From contig DETN01000197.1 of the NCBI GenBank assembly GCA_002362155.1, forward strand, positions 622-50,427: a DNA stretch of 49,806 bases, given 5' to 3'. How positions within the stretch are numbered: the first letter of the stretch is position 1; the number at the start of each line of letters is the position of its first letter. Below the pieces are notes generated by a model. It was not told the DNA's origin and searched no databases. It saw only the letters and a list, made by a program, of their open reading frames with translations. Both the position numbers and the translations under genes were made by a program. Positions 1 through 7,867 of the stretch are shown here, piece by piece. The stretch comes from Lachnospiraceae bacterium UBA3287. GTDB taxonomy: Bacteria; Bacillota; Clostridia; Lachnospirales; Lachnospiraceae.

Positions 1-386
1 ACGGAATAGGTGACGGTGGAATTCTCCTTGACGCGCCAGTCATTGATCTGCAGGTAGTTGTCGATCAGCTCCTTGTAGTTGAGCAGGGCGGAATTGACGT
101 TCCTGACCTTCTCGCGCTGTCTGCGGTAAAGGATGTAGGCCTTGGCCACATCCGCATAGCCGGACTCGGAAAGGACTTTTTCCACGCTGTCCTGGATGCT
201 CTCGACGGAGATCTGGCCGTCAACGATCTTATCCTCGAAATCGGATGTGACGTGGAGCGCGATCAGTTCGATCACACTGGGATGATACTGCTTTTCCAGG
301 GCTACGAAGGCCTTGGTGATGGCTTCTGTGATCTTGCTGATGTTGAAGTCAGCGATCTGGCCGTCTCTCTTGATGACTTTATACAT
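1..386 (-). CDS. nrdD: Anaerobic ribonucleoside-triphosphate reductase, N-terminal part (runs off window)
   Basis: The first 128 codons of a class III (glycyl-radical) ribonucleotide reductase, which makes dNTPs from NTPs without oxygen. The visible protein begins MYKVIKRDGQ and continues with an ATP-cone allosteric domain over about residues 1-95, including the typical stretches around RDGQIADFN and the AYILYRRQRE end of the cone. The catalytic barrel and glycyl-radical loop lie beyond base 1. The ATG at 384-386 follows an AAGGGGG ribosome binding site. The gene has its own promoter with two NrdR boxes (separate entries). Its activase gene nrdG is not adjacent: nagA lies between them. A class I or II reductase also has an ATP cone, but the nrdG gene nearby and the N-terminal wording favour NrdD. 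Confidence 0.88.
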   Translation of the reverse strand, partial: MYKVIKRDGQIADFNISKITEAITKAFVALEKQYHPSVIELIALHVTSDFEDKIVDGQISVESIQDSVEKVLSESGYADVAKAYILYRRQREKVRNVNSALLNYKELIDNYLQINDWRVKENSTVTYS

Positions 387-418
387 GAAATGACCCCCTT
401 AGGTAATACATAAATATC

Positions 419-443
419 TATCTCGTTTTTCCGAGCCGAGATA
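419..443. repeat. Inverted repeat near the nrdD transcription start
   Basis: TATCTCG and CGAGATA arms of 7 bp are separated by 11 bases. They lie just downstream of the -10 hexamer of the nrdD promoter, so they could form a hairpin at the 5' end of the transcript or be a protein site. The arms are seen directly; the role is unknown. Confidence 0.4.
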
Positions 444-444
444 A

Positions 445-473
445 ATAGTATCACTCAAGGGGGGTAAAATCAA
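445..473 (-). promoter_or_regulatory. Sigma-70-type promoter of nrdD
   Basis: On the minus strand TTGATT (468-473) and TACTAT (445-450) are separated by exactly 17 bp. This gives a start near base 438 and a leader of about 50 nt before the nrdD ATG at 386. The -35 hexamer lies inside one of the two NrdR boxes, the expected geometry for repression. Confidence 0.7.
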
Positions 474-483
474 TATCTTGATT
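468..483 (-). promoter_or_regulatory. NrdR box, promoter-proximal
   Basis: The minus strand reads AATCAAGATATTGATT, matching the NrdR consensus ACACWATATATWGTGT at 11 of 16 positions, with its CWATATATWG core nearly intact. It overlaps the -35 hexamer of the nrdD promoter. NrdR is the Zn/ATP-cone repressor of ribonucleotide reductase operons. The assignment rests mainly on the partner box 32 bp away. Confidence 0.68.
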
Positions 484-499
484 TATTTTTGGTAAAGAT

Positions 500-515
500 G
501 CACAAGATGTAGTGT
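500..515 (-). promoter_or_regulatory. NrdR box, promoter-distal
   Basis: The minus strand reads ACACTACATCTTGTGC, matching ACACWATATATWGTGT at 13 of 16 positions. It is offset 32 bp from the second box at 468-483, about three helical turns, which is the spacing known for paired NrdR boxes. Confidence 0.78.
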
Positions 516-604
516 TTTCAGTAAATTTCTTTTTCAAAGACCCAAAATATGGCATTCTTTGTCCGGAAAACCGCATGCCCGGAAAAAGCCGCGGCCCCGG
601 TCCG

Positions 605-648
605 GAATAAAACGATAAACTATTTCCTGCCTTCTGGCAAGGCGGAAA
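605..648 (-). terminator. Intrinsic terminator after nagA
   Basis: On the minus strand TTTCC-GCCTT pairs with AAGGC-(A)-GGAAA around a five-base loop, with one bulged A, followed by a U-rich stretch. It lies 45 bp beyond the nagA stop codon and before the nrdD promoter, separating the two transcription units. Confidence 0.6.
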
Positions 649-692
649 GGCCCGGTCATTCTGTAAAAATTTTGTAAACATTTCCTGTTCCC

Positions 693-1889
693 TCAGACGA
701 TCCGCCTCCCCTTCAGGATCACGGCCCTGAGGGCCAGGGAATCGTCCCAGAGGACCAGGGATGCGTATTTCCCGGGGGCGATGGTCCCGCAGTCCCGAAT
801 GATCCCCAGTCGGGCCGCCGGCGATTCGCAGGCGCTGACAAGGGCGCTCTCCAGAGGGATGCCGGCCTCCCTGACCAGATATCTGACGCAGTCGGGAAGG
901 GAGGTCACAGACCCTGCCAGGGCCCCGTTTTTTGCCAGCATGGCCCTTTTCCCCTCCACCCGGACCTTCTGCCCGCCCAGGGTGTAAAGCCCGTCTCCCA
1001 GGCCGGATGCACGCATGCTGTCGCTGACAAGGACGATCCTTTCCGGCCCCAGAAGGGAGAAGGCCATGCGGATCACGGCCGGATGGACATGGACCCCGTC
1101 GCAGATCAGCTCGGCGGTGACGCCCTCTGCATCCAGCACGGCCCCCGCGGCTCCCGGATCCCGGTGCCTTACTTCCGGCATGGCGTTGAAAAGGTGGACG
1201 GCGTGGCAGGCGCCCTCCGCAAAGGCTCTCATGGCCGTTTCATAATCCGCGTCCGTATGGGCCAGGGATACATGGGCGCTCCCTCCCACCGCCTGGATAA
1301 ACTCCCGGACGCTCTCCTCCCCGGGGACCTCCGGGGCGATGGCCAAAAGCTTTACAAGGCCCTCTGCCGCCTCCTGAAATTCGAAGAAGCGCCGGGAGGA
1401 TCTGGGCAGGATAAAGGCAGGGTCCTGGGCCCCGCATCGGAGGGGGCTGATAAAGGGCCCCTCCATGTTTACCCCCGCCAGCTCCGCCATAAGGCCGTCC
1501 TTTGCATTGTCCTGCCTTTTCTTCCAGGCGGCGGCGCAGGAGAGGACCTCCTTAAGGGCATCTGCCGGCAGGGTCATGACGGCCGGGCAGAGGGCGGTCA
1601 CTCCGATGGAAGCCTCATAGGCCGCGATGGTGTCCAGAGCCTCCATGGAAGCGTCGCAGAAGTCCGCCCCCATGCAGCCGTGGAAGTGGAGGTCCGTCAT
1701 TCCCGGGATCAGGAGGCCGCCCTGTCCGTCCAGGATCTCCTCCCCCGGGGCCGCGGGGGGAATAAAGGCTTCCCCCTCTTCCGGGGAAAAAAAGGATATG
1801 ACCTCCCCGATGCGCTCTCCCGCCGTGCGGACAGCGCCCGGGACAAATATGTGCTTTTCACTGAAAAAACGGATGTTTCGGATCCACAT
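693..1889 (-). CDS. nagA: N-acetylglucosamine-6-phosphate deacetylase
   Basis: A cytoplasmic amidohydrolase that removes acetate from GlcNAc-6-P to give GlcN-6-P, in amino-sugar recycling and catabolism. The 398-residue protein shows the metal-site DLHFHG motif, VNMEGPFISP, LAHTDADYE, the HLFNAM substrate loop and the catalytic LVSDSM aspartate, all in NagA order. The chosen start is the ATG at 1887-1889 (MWIRNIRFF), preceded by GAGGGAAGG. The open frame extends 23 codons further upstream, but that would overlap nrdG and adds no family-like sequence. The gene begins 13 bp after nrdG stops, so it is probably the last gene of the TPR-DUF4037-nrdG-nagA operon. No nagB (GlcN-6-P deaminase) is in the window. 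Confidence 0.93.
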   Translation of the reverse strand: MWIRNIRFFSEKHIFVPGAVRTAGERIGEVISFFSPEEGEAFIPPAAPGEEILDGQGGLLIPGMTDLHFHGCMGADFCDASMEALDTIAAYEASIGVTALCPAVMTLPADALKEVLSCAAAWKKRQDNAKDGLMAELAGVNMEGPFISPLRCGAQDPAFILPRSSRRFFEFQEAAEGLVKLLAIAPEVPGEESVREFIQAVGGSAHVSLAHTDADYETAMRAFAEGACHAVHLFNAMPEVRHRDPGAAGAVLDAEGVTAELICDGVHVHPAVIRMAFSLLGPERIVLVSDSMRASGLGDGLYTLGGQKVRVEGKRAMLAKNGALAGSVTSLPDCVRYLVREAGIPLESALVSACESPAARLGIIRDCGTIAPGKYASLVLWDDSLALRAVILKGRRIV

Positions 1890-1902
1890 GGCCTTCCCTC
1901 TG

Positions 1903-2595
1903 TCAGTCCACGCCTCTGATACTGACCTTTTCCACATATTTCGAAACAATGCCGGCATAGGTCTCCATCTCCTGCCGGGACGGGGCGTGCAGCCCTCCGC
2001 AGGGGACCGTATCCCGGTCCGTAAAGCACTGCAGGTAGTAGGCCCTGGCTCCCCGGATCAAAGCGCCGATCTCCTCAAAGTCCTCCGCTTCATGCAGTTC
2101 TCTGACCACCGTGGTGCGGAACTCATAATCCCTTCCGCTTTCCATCAGAAGGGAAATGCTTTTCCTGACACCGGCCATGTCAAAAGACTTAAGGCCTATG
2201 GTAGAAGCGTACTTTTCCGGCCGGTTCTTGATATCCATGGCCACATAGTCCGCAAGATCTCTTTCCAGGACCTGGCGGAGGATCTCCGGATGGTTTCCGT
2301 TGGTATCCAGCTTTATGGCAAAGCCCAGGTCCCGGATCCTGGAAAGGAAGTCCGGAAGGTCTTTGTGCAGGCAGGGCTCTCCCCCTGTGACGGCCACTCC
2401 GTCCAGAAGGCCCCGCCTCTTTTTCAGGAAGGCAAAGAGCTCCTCCTCTTCCATAACGGCAGGAGCGCTTCCGTCCACCAGCTGGTAGTTGTGACAGAAG
2501 GGGCAGCGGAAATCGCACATGCCCGTAAAGACCGTGCAGGCGACCCTGCCCGGAAAGTCCAGAAGGGTCATCTTCTGAAGTCCGTGAATTTTCAT
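1903..2595 (-). CDS. nrdG: Anaerobic ribonucleotide reductase activating protein (radical SAM)
   Basis: A 230-residue radical-SAM activase. It carries the 4Fe-4S motif C-x3-C-x2-C in MCDFRCPFCHN (about residues 26-36) and the SAM-binding AVTGGEPCL stretch (about 68-76). Proteins with this build generate the glycyl radical on NrdD. The protein is longer than E. coli NrdG (about 155 aa) and starts MKIHGLQKMTLLDFPG, typical of the clostridial anaerobic NrdG-type proteins. It sits 17 bp downstream of the DUF4037 gene and 13 bp upstream of nagA. The nrdD gene is two genes further on, behind its own promoter, so activase and reductase are not cotranscribed in the usual adjacent pair. A related pyruvate-formate-lyase-type activase is possible but less likely with nrdD so close. 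Confidence 0.85.
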   Translation of the reverse strand: MKIHGLQKMTLLDFPGRVACTVFTGMCDFRCPFCHNYQLVDGSAPAVMEEEELFAFLKKRRGLLDGVAVTGGEPCLHKDLPDFLSRIRDLGFAIKLDTNGNHPEILRQVLERDLADYVAMDIKNRPEKYASTIGLKSFDMAGVRKSISLLMESGRDYEFRTTVVRELHEAEDFEEIGALIRGARAYYLQCFTDRDTVPCGGLHAPSRQEMETYAGIVSKYVEKVSIRGVD

Positions 2596-2612
2596 AGCTT
2601 TTTCCTTTCTGA

Positions 2613-3554
2613 TCAGACTCCTGCCAGGATATGAAGGTTCCGAAGGCCCGGATCCTCCACCCTGTCTCCTACCGAATAGGCGTGCTTTTCCAGATCTGTG
2701 CAGACCGCATCCGTCAGGCCCTGGGCCTGCAGCTCTTCTATGATATCCGCAGCGATGGATTCGATCACCATGTACTTTTCCTCCCTGGCCGGCTTGTCAT
2801 TGTCCGAGGTCAGGAGATATTCCAGAAGCTCCGCAAGGATGGACAGGCGGGGAAGCCTTCTCATGGCCCGGAAGGACCACTTGTAATAGGGCTGATAGAC
2901 CCGGTTCAGCAGGAAGACCGCCTTCATGGCGGCGGAAGCAAATTCAAAGACCGCCAGCTGGGCCGCCCCCGTCTCCCCGTGCCGCAGGCACCTTACATAG
3001 TTGTACTGGCCGGCCTGGGCCATCAGGAGCAGGTTTCCCGCCAGTTTCTTCTTCCGGATGTCCTCCGGGTAGAAGGAAAGCTTCTCCCGGATCCCTGTGA
3101 CCTCTCCCAGATTGTCGAAGAAGATCTCCCCGTTCACGGCTTCCGCCAGGGAAGATTCCGGCAGGGTCAGCCATCTTTCCGGGGTCAGGATCCCGTCCGG
3201 AGTCCCGGTCTTATCCCTGAAAAAATCCTCCGTCCGAAGGACCCCGCGCCTTGCGCCGCCCACGGGCTGCATAAGGGAGCGTCTGAGCCCCATAAACTCC
3301 CTGGGAAGCTTTGCACAGGCTCTTTCCAACAGGAAGGCCGTCCGCCTGTCCACCAGCTCCTCTGAGGGCAGAAAAAGGCAGAATCCGGGCTCGAAGTCGT
3401 GATCTTTTGAGATCTCGTCGTCAAATCCGAAGCACTCCGACCCGCTGCCGCAAAGGCCCGCCGCCAGAAGGGGCAGTACCTGGGGGAACGCTTCCTCCAG
3501 CATGGGCCTTCCATAGGTTTCAAAATAGAGTTTCGATATTTCAAGTCCCTGCAT
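2613..3554 (-). CDS. DUF4037 protein with a nucleotidyltransferase-like motif
   Basis: A 313-residue protein of the DUF4037 type. Near the N-terminus it has G36-S37 followed by D51-H-D53, the hG[GS]...DxD pattern of the polymerase-beta-like minimal nucleotidyltransferase fold. This suggests, but does not prove, transfer of a nucleotide to an unknown target. The rest is helical, with no signal peptide or membrane segment. The open frame extends 107 codons upstream through the TPR gene in another frame, and that extension is arginine/proline-rich shadow sequence. The real start is the ATG at 3552-3554, which lies inside the end of the TPR gene (14-bp overlap), so the two are probably translationally coupled. 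Confidence 0.75.
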   Translation of the reverse strand: MQGLEISKLYFETYGRPMLEEAFPQVLPLLAAGLCGSGSECFGFDDEISKDHDFEPGFCLFLPSEELVDRRTAFLLERACAKLPREFMGLRRSLMQPVGGARRGVLRTEDFFRDKTGTPDGILTPERWLTLPESSLAEAVNGEIFFDNLGEVTGIREKLSFYPEDIRKKKLAGNLLLMAQAGQYNYVRCLRHGETGAAQLAVFEFASAAMKAVFLLNRVYQPYYKWSFRAMRRLPRLSILAELLEYLLTSDNDKPAREEKYMVIESIAADIIEELQAQGLTDAVCTDLEKHAYSVGDRVEDPGLRNLHILAGV

Positions 3555-4377
3555 AGATCTTCTCCGCCTTTTCAGAAAGTTCCCGGGCCGCCGCGAAATA
3601 TCCGTAATAGGAAAAGGCCGGGGCGCATTTTTCCAGAACGAAAGCGTAATAGCCCGCCGGCGCCTCTCCCTGCTTCTCCAGAAGTTCCTGGGCCCTGTCC
3701 AGAAGGGAGAAGATCCTTTTCTCGTTCTCCTCCATGCCGCCCTGCTTTTCCAGGGTATCCGCCATGTTGAGGCAGGTGACGGCCTCCTCCAGATGTCCGC
3801 CGGGGACCCTGCGCATAACAGCGGCGGCTTTTTCATAGAGGGCCATAGCCTCCCCGTACCTGCCGAGGGATGCATTTGTCAGGGCCATGTTGTTGTAAAG
3901 GCCCCCAAGGAGGGCAGGGTCGGTGGAAGAGGCGGCTTCATAGATCTTCCGGGCCTTTTCAAAAAGCTCCAGAGACCTTTCGTTCTCCCCGAAGGCGTTC
4001 AGGGCCGTGGCCGCATTGACAAAGGCGGTGCCGGCGCTGATGGAATCCTCAAAATCCATCTCCTTTAAAAGGGAAAGGACTCTGTCCACGTTTTCAAGGG
4101 CCCCCTCCCGGTTCCCCGTCTTGCGGAAGTGGCCGATGAGTTCTCCTCTTACCATGAGCTCGCCCCGGAGGTCCCTGCCCAGCCTGGCCTCCTCCAGCCA
4201 GTAGAGAAGGTGGCGCTCCGCTCCCTTATAGTCTCTTTTCGCCATGTAGGCGTCCAGCTTTTCCGCGATCCTTTTCTGGGGGACTGCTTTCACCTCCGGG
4301 GTCATCCCGTAGGGTTCATCGCACAGAAGGCATCTGGGTTCCACATAGTCCTCGGGTCCGATTCCGTAATCCGCCAT
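3541..4377 (-). CDS. Tetratricopeptide-repeat protein
   Basis: A 278-residue soluble protein built of TPR-like helical hairpins over about residues 40-275, for example ALYNNMALTNASLGRYGEAM-like repeats around residues 155-180. The N-terminus has a short CLLC pair (residues 16-19) that could bind metal or be chance. No catalytic motif is visible. It is the first gene of the minus-strand operon, and its last 14 bp overlap the DUF4037 start, so the two products may work as a complex. A 9-7-9 bp palindrome lies just upstream of its likely -10 element. The function is not recognised. Confidence 0.75.
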   Translation of the reverse strand: MADYGIGPEDYVEPRCLLCDEPYGMTPEVKAVPQKRIAEKLDAYMAKRDYKGAERHLLYWLEEARLGRDLRGELMVRGELIGHFRKTGNREGALENVDRVLSLLKEMDFEDSISAGTAFVNAATALNAFGENERSLELFEKARKIYEAASSTDPALLGGLYNNMALTNASLGRYGEAMALYEKAAAVMRRVPGGHLEEAVTCLNMADTLEKQGGMEENEKRIFSLLDRAQELLEKQGEAPAGYYAFVLEKCAPAFSYYGYFAAARELSEKAEKIYAGT

Positions 4378-4417
4378 ATTCTCTCCTCTCTTTTTGCCGC
4401 ACGGGGCGTTTCCATAT

Positions 4418-4449
4418 ATGATACCATATCCCGGCAGAGGCGGGATATG
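4418..4449 (-). promoter_or_regulatory. Palindromic operator candidate upstream of the TPR-nrdG-nagA operon
   Basis: CATATCCCG (4425-4433) and CGGGATATG (4441-4449) form a perfect 9-bp inverted repeat with a 7-base spacer. It lies directly upstream of a minus-strand TATCAT (4418-4423) that could be the -10 hexamer for the operon. No good -35 is present at 17 bp, so the palindrome occupies the place where a regulator would contact the promoter. Confidence 0.5.
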
Positions 4450-4541
4450 CCTTTTCGGAGGTCTTCTGCCTCCCGGCCGCAGCCCTTCCGGAAGATGTCC
4501 CCCTGTCCTTCCCGGAATCTTCGCTTCTTTGAAGCTTTATT

Positions 4542-4569
4542 TTGCTTTTTCCGTCCTTAATGATACAAT
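4542..4569 (+). promoter_or_regulatory. Sigma-70-type promoter of murT
   Basis: TTGCTT (4542-4547) and TACAAT (4564-4569) are separated by 16 bp, about 45 bp upstream of the murT ATG. A GGAGG ribosome binding site lies between. Confidence 0.65.
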
Positions 4570-4614
4570 AAACCGGTACAGAGAATTTAAGACTTTCATC
4601 GGAGGTTTACATAT

Positions 4615-5994
4615 ATGTCAAGACCCAGCGCACTTAAGACGGTTCTTTCCACAGCTTCCTGCAAGCTGACCCGGGCCCTGCTCCGCAGGACCGGCCGGGG
4701 CGGCACCGCCGTTCCCGGCAAGGTGGCCATGAAGGTGGCCCCGGATATCCTGAAGGCCACTTCACAGGGCATGGAGATCGTGGTCGTCACCGGCACCAAC
4801 GGCAAGACCACCACCTGCAACATGGCCTGGCACGCCATTTCGGAATGCGGCCGGGACTGCCTCCTGAACCGGTCCGGCGCCAATCTTCTGTCCGGCATTA
4901 CCGCGGACCTGACCTGCAATGCCGACTGGCGGGGCCGGCCCAGGACCCATTATGCCGTTCTGGAATGCGACGAAGCCGCCCTCAAGCAGGTGGTTCCCCT
5001 GGTCCGTCCCAGGGCCGTAGTGGTGACCAACCTTTTCAGCGACCAGGTGGACCGCTACGGCGGCGTAGAAAATACCCTGGCCGAGATCCGCAGGGGCGTA
5101 AAGCTGGTCCCCGAGACCACTCTGGTCCTGAACGCGGACGAACCCCTGTCTGCTTCCCTGGCCCTGGGCGTCCCCAATAAGACCGTCTTTTACGGCATGA
5201 ACCCCTCAGTAGGGGTCAGGGGCGATGTGGATCTGAATGACGCCGGCGTCTGCCCTGTCTGCGGAAAGGCCTACGAATGGGATTTCCATATCTACGCCCA
5301 TCTGGGGGGCTACCGCTGCCCCGGCTGCGGCTACGGCCGCAGGACTCCCGACGTGGAGGTCATGTCCATCGAAGACCTGACCGCCCTGGGAAGCAGGATC
5401 CGCCTCCGGACCGCAGAAGGAGAAAGGGACGTGGACATCTCCCTCCCCGCCGTCTACAACATCTACAACGCCGCTGCCGCCGTGGGCGCCGCCCTGGCCC
5501 TGGGCCTTCCCCTGGACAAGACCCTCTCCTCTCTTTCAAGCGTGGAGTCCTCCTTCGGACGCCTGGAGACCTTTGACCTGAAGGGGAACCGCCTTCAGAT
5601 GATCCTGGTCAAGAATCCGGCCGGCTGCAACCAGGCCTTTTCCTACCTGACCAGCCTGGAAGAAGATTTTACCGCCGTCCTCTGCCTCAATGACAGGACC
5701 GGCGACGGCCATGATATCTCCTGGATCAACGATACCGACTACGAAAAGCTCTGCGGCGATCCGCATCTGAAAAAACTCTACGTCTGCGGCGACAGGAAGG
5801 AAGACCTGGACGCAAGGCTGGAAAAGGCCGGGGCTCCCGGTGAGATCCGTCAGATCGTGGGGGACTACGACACCCTGCTGGGCCTGCTTCTTGAGGAACA
5901 GCGTCCCATCTTTGCCCTGCCCAACTATACGGCCATGATGGAACTTCGCAAGGTCCTGAGCACAGCTACCGGCAAAAAAGATTTCTGGGCATAA
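4615..5994 (+). CDS. murT: Lipid II isoglutaminyl synthase subunit MurT
   Basis: A 459-residue Mur-ligase-family protein that, with the glutaminase GatD, amidates the D-glutamate of lipid II to D-isoglutamine. It has the ATP-binding P-loop VVTGTNGKTTTCNM (about residues 57-70), Mur-ligase central motifs (LNADEPL, YNIYNAAAAVGA), a four-cysteine zinc-ribbon insertion (CPVC...CPGC, about residues 204-241) and the C-terminal DUF1727 region with LNDRTGDGHDISW. The start has a GGAGG ribosome binding site. MurT is normally followed by gatD; here the next gene, 11 bp away, is an unrelated membrane protein and no gatD-like frame is visible. GatD is presumably elsewhere or highly diverged. Confidence 0.92.
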   Translation: MSRPSALKTVLSTASCKLTRALLRRTGRGGTAVPGKVAMKVAPDILKATSQGMEIVVVTGTNGKTTTCNMAWHAISECGRDCLLNRSGANLLSGITADLTCNADWRGRPRTHYAVLECDEAALKQVVPLVRPRAVVVTNLFSDQVDRYGGVENTLAEIRRGVKLVPETTLVLNADEPLSASLALGVPNKTVFYGMNPSVGVRGDVDLNDAGVCPVCGKAYEWDFHIYAHLGGYRCPGCGYGRRTPDVEVMSIEDLTALGSRIRLRTAEGERDVDISLPAVYNIYNAAAAVGAALALGLPLDKTLSSLSSVESSFGRLETFDLKGNRLQMILVKNPAGCNQAFSYLTSLEEDFTAVLCLNDRTGDGHDISWINDTDYEKLCGDPHLKKLYVCGDRKEDLDARLEKAGAPGEIRQIVGDYDTLLGLLLEEQRPIFALPNYTAMMELRKVLSTATGKKDFWA

Positions 5995-6005
5995 GGGGGC
6001 ATACA

Positions 6006-7787
6006 ATGGGTTCCGATAACACAATCAAAGAAAGCCGCCATGCGGCCGCCTACGTACAGCTTGTCATCTATACGATCATCAGCGCCGTCGTCGCCTATAT
6101 CCTCTTCTTCCGCTACAGGGTCCGCTTTACCACCACGGACGACTTCCTGATGGCAGGGATCCTGGGGGGCGCCTGGGGAGAGGGCCTGAATCAGAGCGTG
6201 GTCTTCTACTGCGCCTATCCTCTGACCTGGCTCCTGACCCGCATTTCGGTCATGACCGGCCTTTTCAATGTCTACGGCGCCTATATCATGATCCTCAGCG
6301 TCCTGATCTTCTCGGGCCTCCACTGGGCGGCGGTGCAGAGGCATCTTTCCGTCTTTTTCCATGCCGGCGTCGTAGCCGCCGAATTTCTGGTCCTGGGCAC
6401 CTGCAACTGGACCACCACAGCCTATTTGGCCTACGGGGCCGGCATCATCCTGGCCTGCTCCTTTCACAAGGACATGCGGGTCCCCGAGAGGCTCTTTACC
6501 TGGCTCTTCCTCCTGGCTCTGACGGCGGGAGGGGGGTTCCTCAGACCCGGCGTATGCCTGACCACCCTGGCCCTGCTTCTGCCCCTGATCCTGCACAGCC
6601 TGAAAAAGGAAGCTCTGATCCGTCAGTTCCTGGGTCTGGTCCTGGCAGTCACCATTCTGGTGGCGGGAAGAGCCACCTCCGGCACCGACTGGACGGAACA
6701 CCTGGGAGGAAGCTGGACTTCCTACGGGGAATGGAACTCGGCCTGTGCCTCCTTCCGGGACTTCGCCAAGCCGGATCCCGAAAAATACGCTGCTGTCTAT
6801 TCTACTCTGGGATGGACGGAGAACGACCAGTATCTGGCCTTCAACTGGAACTACGCCGACCAGGAGGTCTTCCGTCCCGAAGCCTTCCGCACCCTGTCGG
6901 GCGTCCAGGATTTCACGGAGCGCTATAACTGCGATGTGATCGACGTGCTGACAAAGACCTTTACCGATCAGTATGTCATCCGCTTCCTGATGACTGCCGG
7001 TGCGGTCCTTCTGATGGCCCTGTGCGTCTGGGTCCGGAAAAAGGACACGGCGGCCATCCTGATGTCGATCCTCTTTACCCTGGGTCTTCTGATCGTTCTC
7101 TATTTCAGGAAGCGCCCCTTCCTGCGGATCACCCTCCCCGTGATCCTCCTTGGCACCTTTGAGATGCTCATCATCCTGGGGGCGGCGGCAGCAGACTACG
7201 ACAGAGAATCCGCCGGCAGATGGAAGATCGTAAGAAGGCATCTGGGCATCCTGGCCGAGATCACGGCCGCAGTTCTTCTGACGGGGACCCTCTTCTGGAC
7301 CGATATCTGGTTCTCCGTCAGCTACAATACCTACGAGCTGCTGCGAAAGAGCACCAGGACCTATCTGACAGAGCATCCCGACAATCTCTACTGCATGACC
7401 TCCGGGATCGCCTACGACCTGAACGTCCACATCCCTGTCTACGGCCATACCGCGGACAAGTACTATTACAACAAGCTGAGCCTGGGCAGCTGGGATCTGT
7501 TCAGCCCCAGATATTATGACCAGCTGCAGGCCTTCGGCGTAGAGGACGGAGACCACCTTTTCAGGGAGATCGTCGAAAGGGACAACGTCTTTATCATCTC
7601 CACCAAGCCCGATTCCGCCGAGGCCATTGCCCTTTACGTGAGCGACCATTACGGCATCGAGAGCGAAGTTGTGGTGGCGGACCAGATCAGCGACGAGGTG
7701 TTCGTCTACGCCCTGGAAGAGCCGGGCACCGTTCCCGAAGGAGGGGCCGCCGAAGAGACCGGGGAAGATACGGCCGGAGAAATGTAA
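6006..7787 (+). CDS. Large polytopic membrane protein, GT-C-like topology
   Basis: A 593-residue membrane protein. Hydrophobic segments near residues 15-35, 65-85, 95-110, 118-140, 155-180, 188-220, 320-340, 345-365, 375-395 and 415-435 flank an extracytoplasmic loop (about 225-315), and a soluble tail follows from about 440. An acidic TTTDDFLMAG stretch right after the first helix resembles the Asp motif in the first loop of GT-C lipid-linked-sugar glycosyltransferases. I do not recognise a named family beyond that, and the function is unknown. It starts 11 bp after murT, in the position normally held by gatD, so a cell-envelope role is a reasonable inference. The C-terminus is rich in Glu/Gly/Thr and ends at a strong terminator. 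Confidence 0.8.
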   Translation: MGSDNTIKESRHAAAYVQLVIYTIISAVVAYILFFRYRVRFTTTDDFLMAGILGGAWGEGLNQSVVFYCAYPLTWLLTRISVMTGLFNVYGAYIMILSVLIFSGLHWAAVQRHLSVFFHAGVVAAEFLVLGTCNWTTTAYLAYGAGIILACSFHKDMRVPERLFTWLFLLALTAGGGFLRPGVCLTTLALLLPLILHSLKKEALIRQFLGLVLAVTILVAGRATSGTDWTEHLGGSWTSYGEWNSACASFRDFAKPDPEKYAAVYSTLGWTENDQYLAFNWNYADQEVFRPEAFRTLSGVQDFTERYNCDVIDVLTKTFTDQYVIRFLMTAGAVLLMALCVWVRKKDTAAILMSILFTLGLLIVLYFRKRPFLRITLPVILLGTFEMLIILGAAAADYDRESAGRWKIVRRHLGILAEITAAVLLTGTLFWTDIWFSVSYNTYELLRKSTRTYLTEHPDNLYCMTSGIAYDLNVHIPVYGHTADKYYYNKLSLGSWDLFSPRYYDQLQAFGVEDGDHLFREIVERDNVFIISTKPDSAEAIALYVSDHYGIESEVVVADQISDEVFVYALEEPGTVPEGGAAEETGEDTAGEM

Positions 7788-7805
7788 AAACAGATATAAG
7801 CACGA

Positions 7806-7853
7806 AGCAGACAGGAACCGTCCATCAGCCGGCGGCATCCTGTCTGCTTTTTT
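7806..7853 (+). terminator. Intrinsic terminator after the murT operon
   Basis: AGCAGACAGGA (7806-7816) pairs perfectly with TCCTGTCTGCT (7838-7848), followed by a T-run. It lies 18 bp past the stop of the membrane protein. Read on the minus strand, the same hairpin may also end the nickel transporter operon, which terminates just beyond at 7868. Confidence 0.88.
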
Positions 7854-7867
7854 CTTTTCCGAAATAT

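Noticed and set aside
451..681. 76-codon minus-strand frame upstream of nrdD
   Set aside because: It covers the nrdD promoter, NrdR boxes and the nagA terminator; no ribosome binding site or family resemblance.
1890..1958. Upstream start of nagA giving 421 residues
   Set aside because: It would overlap the end of nrdG and add 23 residues unlike NagA; the ATG at 1889 has a better ribosome binding site.
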